64,000 bases of DNA from Anisodus tanguticus. Lineage: Eukaryota > Streptophyta > Magnoliopsida > Solanales > Solanaceae. The stretch is taken from contig CM067546.1 in assembly GCA_034509755.1 (NCBI GenBank), positions 15,854,615 to 15,918,614 of the forward strand. Direction: 5' to 3'. Positions 49,077-61,490 of this stretch are shown here, one piece after another. The notes beneath the pieces were generated by a model. The model saw only the letters and a list, made by a program, of their open reading frames with translations, did no database searches and was not told the DNA's origin. Made by a program: the position numbers and the translations under genes. How positions within the stretch are numbered: position 1 is the first letter of the stretch; the number at the start of each line of letters is the position of its first letter.

Positions 49077-49082
49077 TATATA
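49077..49082 (+). promoter_or_regulatory. TATA box in the 5' LTR of C
   Basis: TATATA after GGGGGAAATCCGCC, in the same setting as the TATAAAT box of element B. Confidence 0.5.
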
Positions 49083-51791
49083 CCCCCCCCCAACCCTTTG
49101 TTCTTGATTTTGGAAGGAGTCCGAGCCAGGTCCGGTCCGAGTCCAATAAAAAGAAATCGAATACAGTCTGAGTCGAGGTCCGAAACAAAGAGAAAAAAGT
49201 TTGAAAATTGAAAGAAAAATCAGAAAATAAAATGGTTTGACTGCTGCTAATTTTTGCTCAGAAAATACTCCTCTTTGTGTCATAATTTTTAATCCGAAAA
49301 TCCCTTTTGAATACTAGTTTCAATCCTCAAAAAAATTCCCCTTTTGTTCTTCACGTTTCCGAGTCGGGACAAAAATTCGGGTCTGGCCAGAATCCGGGTC
49401 CAAAATCAAAAAATTAAAATTCCAAAATAACTTCTCCGAGCGGATTCGACGATTCGAAATACGCCTCAGTTCGCTGCCCGGAGAAGGTCAGTAAACTCAA
49501 TTTCTTTCTAATTTTTTGCTATTTAATTCATATTAGGTGTTCTGTATGTTGATTATGTGTTTTGTTAAATGTATTTAGTTTAATTAGTTGTTTTTTAAGT
49601 CTGTTAGTTTAGATTAAAGCATGTTAGTTATAGCTTATTATAGTATTTTTGGTGTTAATTCATTTCTCGAAGGGTAAACATGTTTAGTATGTATTAATGA
49701 CAACTTTAAAGCGTTTGATTAGCTATCAAATATGATTAAGGGACTGTTGGTTCTATTTTGTTATCTATTAAGCATGTATTAGTTTGTTGTTTGAACCTAT
49801 TTCAGAGTAGTCATTAACAATGTTATTAGATTATGACTGTGTGAATCTGTGTAGTTAGATATCAATTATGTATTGGTTAGGTCAATGTTGGTTTGATCCT
49901 GTTAGACCAATATTTATCATATGTTGAATAAGATATGTGTTTTCTGTGTTTATTTATACCATATATTAGTAATATTGAATAATCAAGACACTGTTAGCAT
50001 TCATTATTGTTGTTGAGCCTATCAAGTCAATATGCAACATGTTTTAGGTAAATAAATAATGTATTGTGTGCTGGTGTTTATTACTTTGGTCATTTGAATA
50101 TGAGTATGTTGTCTATGGTTTGGTCTTTAACATGTTTTGAGTTTATTTGAGGGATAACACATCTTTAGCTTCTTTATGAACTTAAATACATGCTGGTTAA
50201 CTTAGTTGTATGTCTAGGTGATTAACAAGTAGCATGAGGAATGTTTAGCTCTAAATCTTTACTGATATGCATATGAAACCTGCTTCTCTTTGAGTTTATG
50301 TTAGTCAATAGGAAAGTTTTGTGTAAGTCTAGGAATTTTTGTTCATTGTTTGTTTGGTTATAGGCCAAAAACGTGAGATCTGTCCATCTAAACTGAGCAT
50401 TTTTATTTGGTTCAAAGCTACAGTTGTCATTATCTTTTATGTATGTTGCTTGACTTGTGTTGTGTAAGCCGTGCGATCATGTTATACCATAACTCTTGGG
50501 ATATTACTATGTCCAGTAGATAGTATAAATGGTATTCTGTGTGTATTTTGTGGCATCTAGACTCAAATATGCAAGCCTTTCCTTTTCCTTGTTCTCTTTC
50601 GCTTTCTTATTATCTATGTCTTGTGTCAAACCTGAGGCCCAACAACATATTATCTTTCATAAATTATTTATTTACATTTTTTTATGTATATATTTTCATA
50701 TTCCGTCTACTAATCCTTTTTTTTTCTTTCGTTTACATGAAATGCATCAGGAGCAACGAAGAGTCTCGTTATGAAATTCATCATGACTATTTTCAAACGA
50801 AGACCTGCATTCACATTCATTGCATTCTCCTGTCTCGGGATTTCTAAACAAATGATGTCATTCCGCCCAATCGCTGCTTTTAATTCCTTAATCCCACCTT
50901 CTTCTTCTTTTGTTGTAATTTAATTACTCAACTTAGTGCGATCATGGAAATACTCAGAATAATTAGGCCTGGAATGGATAATTAATAGGGTAGTTTAATA
51001 TTGGAAATCCGTCGTTTCTTTATATATTTTAGGCTCGTCATGCATTTTTAAACTTTCAAAATAATTTGGTCACCCTTTATTTGCATTATTAATCATAAAA
51101 ATAAGATTTCATCCGATTTGCGATTTAAAGTGAACCATAAAAATCACTTCTTTGCATTATAAATAATTTGCTTTTCTCCTTACTATCAATTGTCAAAATG
51201 CATGCTTTTATCCAAAAATTAACTTTGCATGTATTTTATAAACAATGCCATACAAATGCATGCTTTTATCCAAAAAAACAATTTTACATCTATTTTTATA
51301 AACAATGTCATGACTACTTTTTCGGAGTTTATGCCGGGAATCTATGTCTCCGAACCACAATCACCTTTGCGAGACTCCTCAGAAAGGATATAAGTGGTAA
51401 AAAATTACATTGTCAAAATGCATCTTTTAAATTAATTACTTGCAACATCCCTTTCAATTAACCTTACACTTTTAAATATGCATTTTTTCTTTAGCATGAT
51501 AATTAACCTAAATTTGACCGGATAATCGTAGTTAGCGGATCTTAAAGGATGCCTAACCTCTTCCCTTCAAGATAATAAAGAACCCTTACTCAAAATCTTA
51601 TAGAATAGTCGACCATTAATCAGAGTTCATTTTGCAGCATTTATGTTAACATTTAGGTGCCCTAATTCACCGTAGAATAATTAGGCGGCGACTCCTTAAG
51701 CTTTAATTAATTTAGGAATCATCAATACGTCACGACCATGTTGGATCCCTCTTCCTCGCGGTGGGGAGGGGTTAAAATTGGTGCAACAACA

Positions 51792-51809
51792 TGGCGACTC
51801 CGCTGGAGA
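51792..51809 (+). promoter_or_regulatory. Primer-binding site of C (tRNA-Arg)
   Basis: TGGCGACTCCGCTGGAGA, two mismatches from the complement of the plant tRNA-Arg 3' end, directly after the LTR. Confidence 0.85.
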
Positions 51810-52411
51810 AGTTATTTTTGGTTCTTAACCATAGCAAACCCACGTTAATTTTGTATGCTTAACTGTTTTAATTGTTACTTTGAATTGTTTCATTTATGAA
51901 TTTTGTATGCTTAACTGCTTTAATTGTTACTTTCTTTTACTGCTTTTCTTAAATTAGCATTCCGCTCATATTTCATCCACTTCGAAAAATTGACACTATC
52001 ACACATACACGCGAGGTGTATTATGCGCACCCGCAAAAATTTCTTTCAAATTTCCAAATTTTAGGAGCGTTGGCATATGCGCGGGGTGTCCGGACCATCC
52101 GGTGGCCACGTAGCCTCCTTACTAGAGCAGTCCGCTCGGGAACCTTGGGTCTAGTAAGCCAAATCTTAGAAAATTTAGGATAGAGCTATACCATCCTTTA
52201 TCTTAAGTCATGCATGCATACATCTTATGTGGGTCGATCCTTGGTATCGACTCCACAATTAAGAAATCCACCAATTGTCAACGGGTCTCACAACCCAACG
52301 ACCGATTAGCATATTATATGTAGCATGATAATGATAGATGAATCCAAACCTAATCATGACATGTTGGAGTTAAAAAATGTATATTCATTTTTTGTATATT
52401 TATATTATAGG
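51810..52411 (+). other. Untranslated leader of element C
   Basis: It matches the leader retained in element B. It ends in a T-rich stretch and TTATATTATAG at 52410, a possible splice acceptor right before the ORF1 ATG. No gene is seen. Confidence 0.55.
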
Positions 52412-53514
52412 ATGGAATCTATTCAGCAAATCAGGATAGTGAGTGAGATTCTGAGTAAGCTGAAAATATGCTGGGGAAATTTTGACCTTGGCAGCCAAAT
52501 GGAAATTATGAGGAGATTGGGGTGCCTCATTTCATTGTTCGATATCTCCCCCGATCAGCACTTGGTTAGAACACTAATTCGATTTTGGGATCCAGATCGG
52601 GTTGTCTTTAAATTCAGAGATTTTGAGATAACTCCTACTTTGGAAGAGATCAATTATTTCACCAACTTAATTTACCAAGGTGGAGGACAAATTATTCCGC
52701 ACGGTCAGTCCGGAAAGAAATTTCTCCGCTACTTAGGGATGAAGAACACTAAGGAACTTCGGTGCTTTAAAAATAATTGGGTCTCTTTAAATTATCTTTA
52801 TGAGAGATACGGCCGTCGAGATGGTTACAAGCTGTTCAAAAAAGAATTCTCTTGCACTCCCGACCATTGGCGAGTTAGACGCCCTATCACATTTTCTGTC
52901 GCTTTACTGGGAACTTTGGTATTCTCACTTGAGCACGGGAAGATCAGTACTTGCATATGTTCCGTGGCTCGGGCAATTTTTGAAGGAGTTGACGGCATAC
53001 AACTCACTTTGGCTCCTATGATTTTAGCGGAGATATTTCGGGCTCTAGGGAAATGTAAAAGAGGTGAAACAAATTTCTTTGAAGGCTGTAACATTATCAT
53101 ACAGATGTGGGTGATGGAATACTTTTATCAGCGCCCGAACATGGTAGACATATGGTTCAGTGAGTCAAAAAAAAATTCAGCTTTTATGATAGGATAAAAC
53201 AGTTTGTGTCATCAGTCGGCACTGATGATTGGTATGAGTTTTTGGCATCCCGCACTAGTGATCAGATCCAATGGAAATACCCGTTGCTCCCGAGCACCAA
53301 GAAATCCTATATAAGATGCAAAAGGCATTATTTTATCGAGCTTATTAGGTTGAAAGGCCTCTAACCATATGCTCCACTCCGCGTACTCCGACAGTTTGGC
53401 CAAGAGAAAATAATCCCTCACCGAGCAAATATGAGAGTTTCTGAAATCCAATTCGAGCCGAACTTCATTATCCCCCGAGCTAGGGAAATTCTCGATGAAT
53501 GGAAAAAACATTGA
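52412..53514 (+). pseudogene. ORF1 of element C (DUF7745-like)
   Basis: Open from the ATG at 52412 to 53197 (261 codons); an upstream in-frame ATG at 52325 lies in the leader and is not preferred because a splice-acceptor-like AG sits just before 52412. A run of eight or nine A near 53167 causes a frameshift. The shifted frame continues (FYDRIKQFVSSVGTDDWYEF) with a stop at 53362 and ends at 53514, giving about 367 codons originally. Recognisable blocks are LVRTLIRFWDPDRVVF, FEITPTLEEI, FSVALLGTLVFS, LAPMILAEIFRALGKC and PYAPLRVLRQFGQ. This is the family annotated as DUF7745 in plant proteomes, known here as the accessory ORF upstream of gag; no catalytic motif is visible and function is unknown. 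Confidence 0.85.
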
Positions 53515-53719
53515 CAAAATGGATATTGGAGATAGTCAGGTAGGGAGTATTCCAGAATATCACACGTGGCTGCGAGAAGATCACGGTAACATAGACCCTA
53601 GTCCCGAAGGCGAACAAGGTTTTGAGGTTATTGGCACAACAATTTGGATAAGAAATTTTCGGCTCAGGAACACAGTCATTACCCCTGAAATGTGGCATCA
53701 AATGCAAAATATAATGTAG

Positions 53720-54116
53720 TACCTAGAAGGCACATGAGCCGGACCTAGCAGTGTTGGGGCTCCATCTTCGTTTCCCCCATCTGTGTGATCAAGAGCAAGA
53801 TTTAAGCATGGTCATAGGAGTACTTTATGTTATTTCAATCAGTTTTATTATTTTATGCATTATTGTTATTGCAGTAGAATTCAACCTTTATTTCCAACGG
53901 GAAGCATTTCAATTTAGTGGCTTGGATCAATCTATCATAATCTCGCATATTTGGCGTTTAGGCCCACCTATGGCATAAGAGAGGCCCCACACATGTTAGG
54001 ACACACATTTGATTTCCATACAATTCGCTTGCTATTTTTGCTGCTTTCCACTCTGTGCATATTATTTGAAGCAATAATTACTCGCCTTATACTAACTTGG
54101 TTTTCTTCATTTTTAG
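53720..54116 (+). other. Intron-like region upstream of gag in element C
   Basis: Non-coding. The 3' end reads TACTAAC (54090-54096), TTGGTTTTCTTCATTTTTAG ending at 54116, a textbook plant branch site, pyrimidine tract and acceptor. The same sequence is kept in B, and an analogous one in A. The donor is not identified. Confidence 0.55.
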
Positions 54117-56695
54117 AAGGTTTATTTTGCCTGGTTTATTTCCCCAGAAGGTTGGTTCGTGTTGACTGAAACTGGCGGGACACCCCTACTTCACAAGATC
54201 AAAGGCACGATCATCCAGTAAAAGAACTAATTCAGGTGTATCCGAACAGACTGGCCTGAGACTTGTCGCTCTTCCGGGAGATGAACCGAAAGCTTAAAAA
54301 AGGAGAAATAGTACCATCCAGGATGAACACCTTGCCCAACTATTGCAATATATGGCAGCCATGCAGACTGAGATTGAGCGGCTCCGAAATCTCACCAACC
54401 TGTCTATCAGCCTCAATACTCCACTCCCTGAACAAAGGACAAGTGCAACTGCACCGCAAACCTTTCTATCTCCTGAACCGCCATTTCTCCAAAACCTTCC
54501 CCAAAATCCCTCACTAAGCAAAACCAATCCGCAACACACCAGCCCATAGTACACTAACCCACATCTTATCAACCCACAAACCAGTCCATAACAAAGTCCG
54601 CTACAAAATGATCCATTATCATTCACAACTCCATATGCGCCTCAAGTTCCACTTACCCAAACTACCCCACTCGTCTAAAATATCTCTCCTACGCAAAATT
54701 ACTAGGCAACCCAACAAATACCGATGACACATATCGCTAACCATAACAAGCAGTATGTGCCACTGGTATAAGTAACGGAAGCCCAACCTTTTACTACCGT
54801 CGTACCAAACATACCTCCTTAGGAAATTGACCAATATGAAGAGATGGAAAGACAAGTAAGGATCAGAACCGAAGAAAGTGTGGCGAGAGAAATTCATAGC
54901 CTAAAAGAAGCATTCAAGAACATCCAAACAAGCAAGGGACATGAAGGACTCGAGAAGTCGAATATCTCTGCATGCATCCTGACGTTGAGTTGTTTGTCGG
55001 ATATAAAGTACCAAAATTTGACTTGTTTGATGGGAAGGGAAATCCTCACGCTCATTTAAGATCATACTGTGACAAGATGGTTGGAGTAGGTAAAGACCAG
55101 GCCATCATAATGAAGTTGTTCATAAGAAGTTTGACAGGAGAAGTGCTCGACTGGTACACAAGCCAAGATCCGCGAAAATGGCATAACTGGGTGCGATGGC
55201 ATAGGATTTCATGGACATATTTAGGTTTAACACTGACACAATCTTGAATAGATTTTATTTGATGAAGTTGGAAAAGAAATCCATAGAGACCTTCAGAGAA
55301 TACGCCATGAAGTAGAGGGCAGAAGCAGCAAAGGTTCAACCCCCGATGGCGGAAAGTGAGATGACCACTCTCTTTGTGCAATCTTTGAAAGATGCAACAT
55401 ACTATGAAAGAATGATAAGCGTCATAGGACAGAGTTTCTCTAAAGTTGTAAGGATGGGAGATTTCATAGAAGAGGGTATCAAAACAGGAAGAATCACAAA
55501 CTTGGTAGCGTTGTAAGCAATGAGTAAGACAATTCAGTCAGACTCATTTGGGGGAGTAATCAAGAAGAAGAGGGACGGAGTGTCCCATGTCATGACTGTC
55601 CAGGTACATAGGCCAAACCAATGTCAACCTACCAAAGCCCATCATCCCAGCCTCCCTACTACAACCAAAACACCAAAAGTCCTCAGCTTTCCTATTATAG
55701 CCAAAACGCTCAAATCCCTCAACCTTATTATCAACACTCACTTGCTCCATACCCTGTCTACCATACCCAGCCAATATATAGCCCACCTCGAGTTCCTACC
55801 TATTCGAATCCCTCATAATTTCAACCCACATACTCACCTCAACCACGAGTCCATCCACCAAACGCACCCATACCCTACACAAATTACTAAAGAAAGCCAG
55901 TCAAAACCTATACACCTTTAGCCGAACCTCTAGCCCAGTTGTATGAAAGATTGAGAACCGCAGAAATACTCCAACCCATCCCAGGAAATATCCCCAATCC
56001 TATTCCCAGTTAGTACGATGAGACTAAGCATTGTGCATACCACTCTAGAATCACTGGAAGTTTCTATGCCCTCAAAGACAAAATCGAGGCATTGATCAAA
56101 GAAGAAGTCATCCAACTGAAAGGAGCTCCCCCTAATGTAAACAATAACCCTTTGCCAAATCATGACAATGCCAATGTGAACATGATTACTGTTGATGAAG
56201 AAAACAATTTGGAAGGGATTATTGTGCCAGTCCAGAGAGAGGGAAAAGTTGAATCATTGGCCTTTATCTCCCCTATATAATTACAGTTCAAGTAAGGGCA
56301 CTGTTTGAAGTGGAAGTGCTTCCTCCGAAGCCGCGGATCATGACACCGTCTATTGATACCAGCGGCGACAACTTCTACAATCATTTTTCTTTTCCCCTGG
56401 TCCTTTCCCCAGTCGAATAACTCCGGGCCAGAACTGGTGCGAGGAGTGCTAGGAAAGGAAGACAATCCAAAAAAGGCCAAAGTGGAAGAGTTCTGGAGGA
56501 AAATGCCAACTAAAGAATATTCCATTGTAGAACAGCTGAAGAAAACACCGGCCCAAATTTCTTTAGTATCATTATTGATGAATTCCACAACCCACAGGCG
56601 TGCTTTGTTGGAGGTACTAAAAGAAGCTTATGTTCCGAGGGAGACCACCGGCAAGAATCTCTCGGCCTTGGTGGATAAATTTTAGAGGCCCATAA
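54117..56695 (+). pseudogene. gag: gag of element C
   Basis: This structural protein is spread over several frames. An N-terminal part reads LLQYMAAMQTEIERLRNLTNLS, a short coiled coil, then a long proline-, threonine- and asparagine-rich stretch with stops. The gag core is at 54960-55480: VPKFDLFDGKGNPHAHLRSY, LTGEVLDWY, then KSIETFREYAMK and VQPPMAE, matching the A copy. A PYY/YSQ-rich linker follows (55620-55820). A decayed zinc-knuckle-like motif at about 56030-56080 reads CAYHSRITGS and lacks the final cysteine. The region 56353-56685 (FWRKMPTKEYSIVEQLKKTPAQISLVSLL) is a conserved link to protease. Not functional. Confidence 0.8.
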
Positions 56696-56716
56696 GTCTT
56701 TTTTCATGACAAAGAG

Positions 56717-57376
56717 TTGTCGCTTGAAGGCTTGGTGCACAACAAAGCATTGAACATAACTGTAAAGAGCATAAACAAGTTCATCTCTAGAGTGTTGATT
56801 GATGGAGGCTCAGCTGTCAATATATGTCATATGACAACTCTCCAAGCCCTGGGAATTGACATTAGAAAGATTCGCGAAAGACATGTGAGGGTTAAAGACT
56901 TTGATGGAGCCCAAATGGGCGTTATGTGGGAAATTTATTTGATATTAGAAGTAGGACCTGTAGAGTTCATCGTGGAATTCCAAGTGTTAGACATATCTAT
57001 CGGCTACAACTTGCTGATGAGAAGACATTGGATCCATATGGCTAGTGCAGTCCCTTATACCCTACACCAGAGCTTGATGTTTGTCTGGAATCATCACGAG
57101 GTCGTGATACACAGAGAATTGAGCAATTCAATATATCCCGAAAGCCAAATATCTGTTGTTGAAAGTGTGGAAAGGTTGGATGGATATGTTTTCCATATCA
57201 GGGAGATTGCATGTGCTTCTAAAGCTGACAAGCTAAAATTACCCCGGATTCTCACAATGGTGGCCCAAGATATATTGAAAAATGGCTTTAAGCCTGGTCG
57301 AGACCTCACATTGAACTTGGAAGGTGTAGCGGAGCCGATTCATTTACTCAGTAAAAATGATACTTTTGGTCTTTGA
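56717..57376 (+). pseudogene. pro: Aspartic protease of element C
   Basis: 219 open codons. The active-site motif LIDGGSAVNI has Asp at codon 29 (56801), so the catalytic aspartate is present, unlike in A. The flap and C-terminal part read EFQVLDISIGYNLLMRRHWIHM. In related copies the second conserved stretch is LLGRPWIH, so Gly-Arg-Pro has become Arg-Arg-His here. Gag precedes in another frame, which marks it as a broken gag-pro fusion. It would process the polyprotein within the particle. Confidence 0.8.
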
Positions 57377-57850
57377 TACGAACACACTCATGAAGAAGTC
57401 TTATCGACCAATCTCCGAAGGAAAAGAGATACTTCCTTGCCAAATCCTGTTCTGCATCTAAATCAGTCATTTGTCAAAGTATGCGCTACTCAGGAATCAA
57501 AGGAAGATGATGCATGCAACCTCGTGGAAGGACTCAAAAGTCTTTTCATTGCTGAAGAAGAAGCGACAATGTGATTCTGGATGATTACACTGGAGACCCA
57601 ACCATTTGGGATGCAGAGCAGAGAGATGTTTTGAAAAATTGGACTTGTGCCCTAGCCCTATTTCTCTAGGAAGCCTGGTAGAAATTGAATTAGTACTTAA
57701 TAAAATAATGCGATTCAGATTGAGGCCTGAATCGCATTTATGGATTTAATGTGTTTTGCTTCCACCTTTTGAAATCTTAAACGACAAATCGACATTGCTT
57801 TTGCTATTTCAAAATTCATTTTTGTTTAATAATTTTCTTTTCTCTTTTAG
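57377..57850 (+). other. Protease tail and pre-RT intron of element C
   Basis: The first part reads as an acidic linker with stops. From about 57690 the sequence is non-coding and ends TTTTCTTTTCTCTTTTAG at 57850, a good splice acceptor, as expected of the Ogre intron between gag-pro and RT. Element B keeps the same segment, with the AG changed (TTTTTCATCATG). Confidence 0.6.
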
Positions 57851-60800
57851 CATGCGAACTAATAAATCTATCGATAATGTGAATGTGACATGTAATGAAA
57901 CAAGCAAAAAAAGTCCAAACGATGAATAGGACTTCGAAGAATATGAGGGAGACTCACAACCGGAAGAATTGATCGAAGAATTGGAGCATTTTGAGAATAA
58001 GCCAAAGCCAAATTTGGATGAAACAGAGGCAGTAAATTTGGAAGACGCAAAACCTGTGAAAGAAACAAGAATCAGCATCTATCTGAGCGCCGCACAAAAG
58101 AAAGAATTGGTGGATCTTTTGAGGCAATATATCGATGTATTTTCTTGGTCTTATGATGATATGCCGGGTCTGAACACAGATATTGTTTCACATAGATTAC
58201 CCATTGAGCCATCTTGCCCTCCGGCAAAGCAAAAGCCGAGAAAAGTCAAGCCTGATTTGAGTTTAAAAGTCAAGGAAGAAGTCTCCAAACAATTCGATGC
58301 AAATGTCATTCGAGTTACAAGTTACCCCACTTGGCTAGCCAAAATCATACTTGTGCCAAAGAAAGATAGGAAAATACGGGTATGCGTGGATTATTGGGAT
58401 CTCAACAATTCTAGCCCAAAAGATGATTTCCCTCTCCAAAATATTCACATACTCATTGATAACTATGCTAAGCATGAATTGCAGTCATTTGTTGATTGCT
58501 TTGCTGGTTACCACCAAATCCTGATGGATTGGGAAAATGCAGAAAAAATAGCATTCACTACACCTTGAGGAGTATACTATTACCGGGTAATACCGTTCGG
58601 ACTCAAGAACGCATGTGCCACTTATATGAGAGCCATGACTACTATTTTTCATGATATGATCCATAAGGAAATCGAGGTCTACGTGGATGACATTATTATC
58701 AAGTAGCGTAGGACTTTAGATCACTTGGCAGATTTGAAGAAATTCTTTGACCGACTGAGACAGTACAATCTGAAGTTAAATCCTACAAAGGGTGCATTTG
58801 GTGTCATTATGAGTAGAAGGGGCATTGAATTGGACCCCTCGAAGATAAAAGTTGTTCAAGACTTGCCTCCTCCAAAGAGTCGAAAGGACGTGATGAGTTT
58901 TCTCGGTCCTCTCAATTACATCAACAGGTTCATAGTGCAATCAACAGTGATATGTGAGCCAATATTCAAGTTACTGAAGAAAGACGATGCTACCAAGTGG
59001 ACAGCAGATTTCCAGCAAGCTTTTGATAGAATCAAATAATATTTGTCTAATCCGTCTGTTTTGGTACCTCTAGAACCCGGAAGGCCTTTGTTGTTATATC
59101 TGTCTGTGTTAGAAATGCATTTGGATGTGTGATGGGACAACATGATGAAACAGGAAAGAATGAGCAAACTATATATTACTTGAGCAAGAAGTTCACGCCT
59201 TATGAAGCTCAGTATACTTTGCTGGAACACACTTGTTGTGCCTTGACTTGGGTTGCACAAAAGTTTAGACATTATCTGTCTGCATATACCACTTATCTCA
59301 TCTCAAGAATGGACCCGCTCAAATACATCTTTCATAAGCCCATGCCTACTGGGAAGCTAACAAAATGGCAAATTTTGCTAAGTGAGTTCAACATTATATA
59401 TGTTACCCAAAAGGCCATCAAAGGACAAGCGCTAGCTGATCATCTTGCTGAAAACCCTGTAGATGAAGAATACATGCCTCTCTGGACTTATTTTTCGGAC
59501 GATGAGGTATTATTTGTTGGAGAAGATATCTCAGAAGAATACCCGAGTTGGAGAATGTTCTTTAACGGCTCTGCAAACCTCAAAGGAGTTGGTATTGAAG
59601 TAGTCTTGATTTCAGAATCGGGTCACCAAGAACGTGAAGATACTTCCTTACCTGCATTGCACGAAAGAATTGTGCAAAAGGTTCAGCGAAATAAAATTCA
59701 ATCATATCCTACGAACTCAAAATGAATTTGTTGATGCTCTGGCAACTCTGTCCTCCGTGATTCAATATCCATATAAGAATTACATTGATCCTATCAAGGT
59801 GAACTTGTTGGATCAACCAGCCTATTATTTCAACATAGATGAAGAACTGGATGGAAAGACCTGGTACCACGATATTAAAAGGTATCTCAAGGTAAGAATA
59901 TATCTAGAAGGCATAACCAGCACTCAAAAGAAAACACTTCGGAGGTTAGCAAACCATTTCTTCCGAAACGTAGAAGTCCTTTATTGCAGAACTCCGGATC
60001 TAGGTTTATTAAGATGTGTTGATGCCCAAGAGGCAAGCAGGTTAGTTGAAGAGATACATGGAGGCATGTGCGGGCCTCATATGAATGGTTTCACTCTACA
60101 AAGAAGATTCTGCGAGCATGGTATTTTTGGATGACCATGGAAACAGATTGCATTCACTTTATTCAAAAATGCCATCAGTGTCAGATTCATGGCGATTTAA
60201 TACGAGTACCTCCTAACGAGCTCAATGTGATGAGTTCTCCTTGGCCATTTGCAGCTTGGGGCATGTATGTCATTGGTTCTATTGAACCTGCCGCATCAAA
60301 TGGACACAAATTCATTCTAGCAGCAATTGACTACTTCACGGAGTGGGTAGAAGCATCGTCACACAAGTCAGTGACGAAGAAGGTGGTAGTTGACTTTGTC
60401 CGCAATAACATCATTTGCCGATTTGGAATCCCTGAGTCGATTGTAATAGATAACGGAGCCAATCTCAACAATAATTTAATGCATGAGGTATGTGAGAAGT
60501 TTAAGACCACTCACGACAATTCCACTCCATATCGACCTCAGATGAATGGAGCAGTCGAAGCAGCCAATAAAAATATCAAGAGAATACTACGGAAGATGAT
60601 TGATAATTACAAGCACTAGCATGAGCATTTGCCATTTGCACTTTTGTGATATCACACTACAATCAAGACTTCTACTGGGGCAACGCTGTATCTTTTGGTC
60701 TGTGGAACAGAAGCTGTGTTATCAAAAGAGGTAGAAATACCATCTTTGAGAATTATCCAAGAAGCCGAGTTGAGCGAAGCCAAGTGGATACAGAATTGGG

Positions 60801-61073
60801 ATGAGCAATTGATGCTGATTGATGAAAATCGGATGAGTGCAGTTTGTCACAGGCAACTTTATCAGAACAGAATGGCCAATTTTTTCAACAAGAAAGTAAA
60901 ACCAAGGAGTTTCAAACCGGGGAAATTGGTGTTAAAATGTATATTCCTGCACCAAAGTGAAGCTAAAGGAAAATTCGCACCTAACTGGCAAGGGCCTTAC
61001 ATGGTTCACCGAGTGCTAACTAGAGGGGCACTAATCCTAGCTGAAATGGACGGCGAAGTATGATCAAAACATA
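57851..61073 (+). pseudogene. pol: Pol of element C: RT, two RNase H domains, integrase
   Basis: The RT frame from 57851 has stops at 57928, 58566, 58704 and 59037. Key RT sites: YHQILM near 58510 and YVDD at 58680-58691. About eight residues (the VRKLLGF region of A) are missing after GAFGV near 58800. RNase H follows after a frameshift (59129 on): IYYLSKKFTPYEAQY and QALADHLAE. A second, plant-type RNase H (WRMFFNGSANLKGVGIEVVLISES, 59550-59620) has lost its centre by an out-of-frame deletion near 59630, resuming at ILPYLHC. Integrase: KCHQCQ zinc site, and a core where the first catalytic Asp is Tyr (GMYVIG, 60266), with Asp at 60449 and Glu at 60557 kept in DD35E spacing. The C-terminal part reads KFAPNWQGPYMVHRVL. 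The element is inactive. Confidence 0.9.
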
Positions 61074-61139
61074 TCAACGCAGATGCGGTGAAAATATACT
61101 ACATTTAGGAATTTTTCTATGTAGTGCATTTTCTATGTT

Positions 61140-61490
61140 GTAAAAGTCGCGCTCCCTTGGCGGGATACGCAAAGAACCCATGTCGGGTTCCGTCTTTATA
61201 AAGAACAAATTTCCTTAAAAATCCCGTTTACTTGTAACGTGAACTACGTTATGACCTGATTCCCTCGACGGGATATGTAGGTGACCCACAACGGCTTTGG
61301 TCCCATTTTTAGAAAACTTTACAATCCTCGTTTGCTTGTAACGAACTACGTTATGACCTGGTTCCCTTGTTGGGATACGTAGGCGACCTACATTGGCTTC
61401 GGTCACACCATTAGAAAATTTTCTTTCTTATCTTGCATGTAACAAAATACGCCCATCTGATGGCCTTGATAGGACAGGCAGACAACCCAC
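61140..61490. repeat. About 105-bp imperfect tandem repeat, four units
   Basis: GGGATACG or a variant recurs at 61162, 61270, 61372 and 61471. Units share GAACTACGTTATGACCTG and TCCC..TTG..GGGATACGTAGG. The last unit is the most diverged. Confidence 0.75.

Larger units (their letters stand above)
48290..51791 (+). repeat. 5' LTR of element C
   Basis: 3502 bp, from TGTTGCCACCCAATTTTATG to CAACAACA. The U3 region is C-rich (48700-49000) because the G-rich strand is opposite. TATATA lies at 49077-49082. The last 250 bp match the LTR ends of A and B, including GATGCCTAACCTCTTCCC and ATTAGGCGGCGACTCC. Frames at 48808-49107 and 50529-50847 are LTR sequence. Confidence 0.85.
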
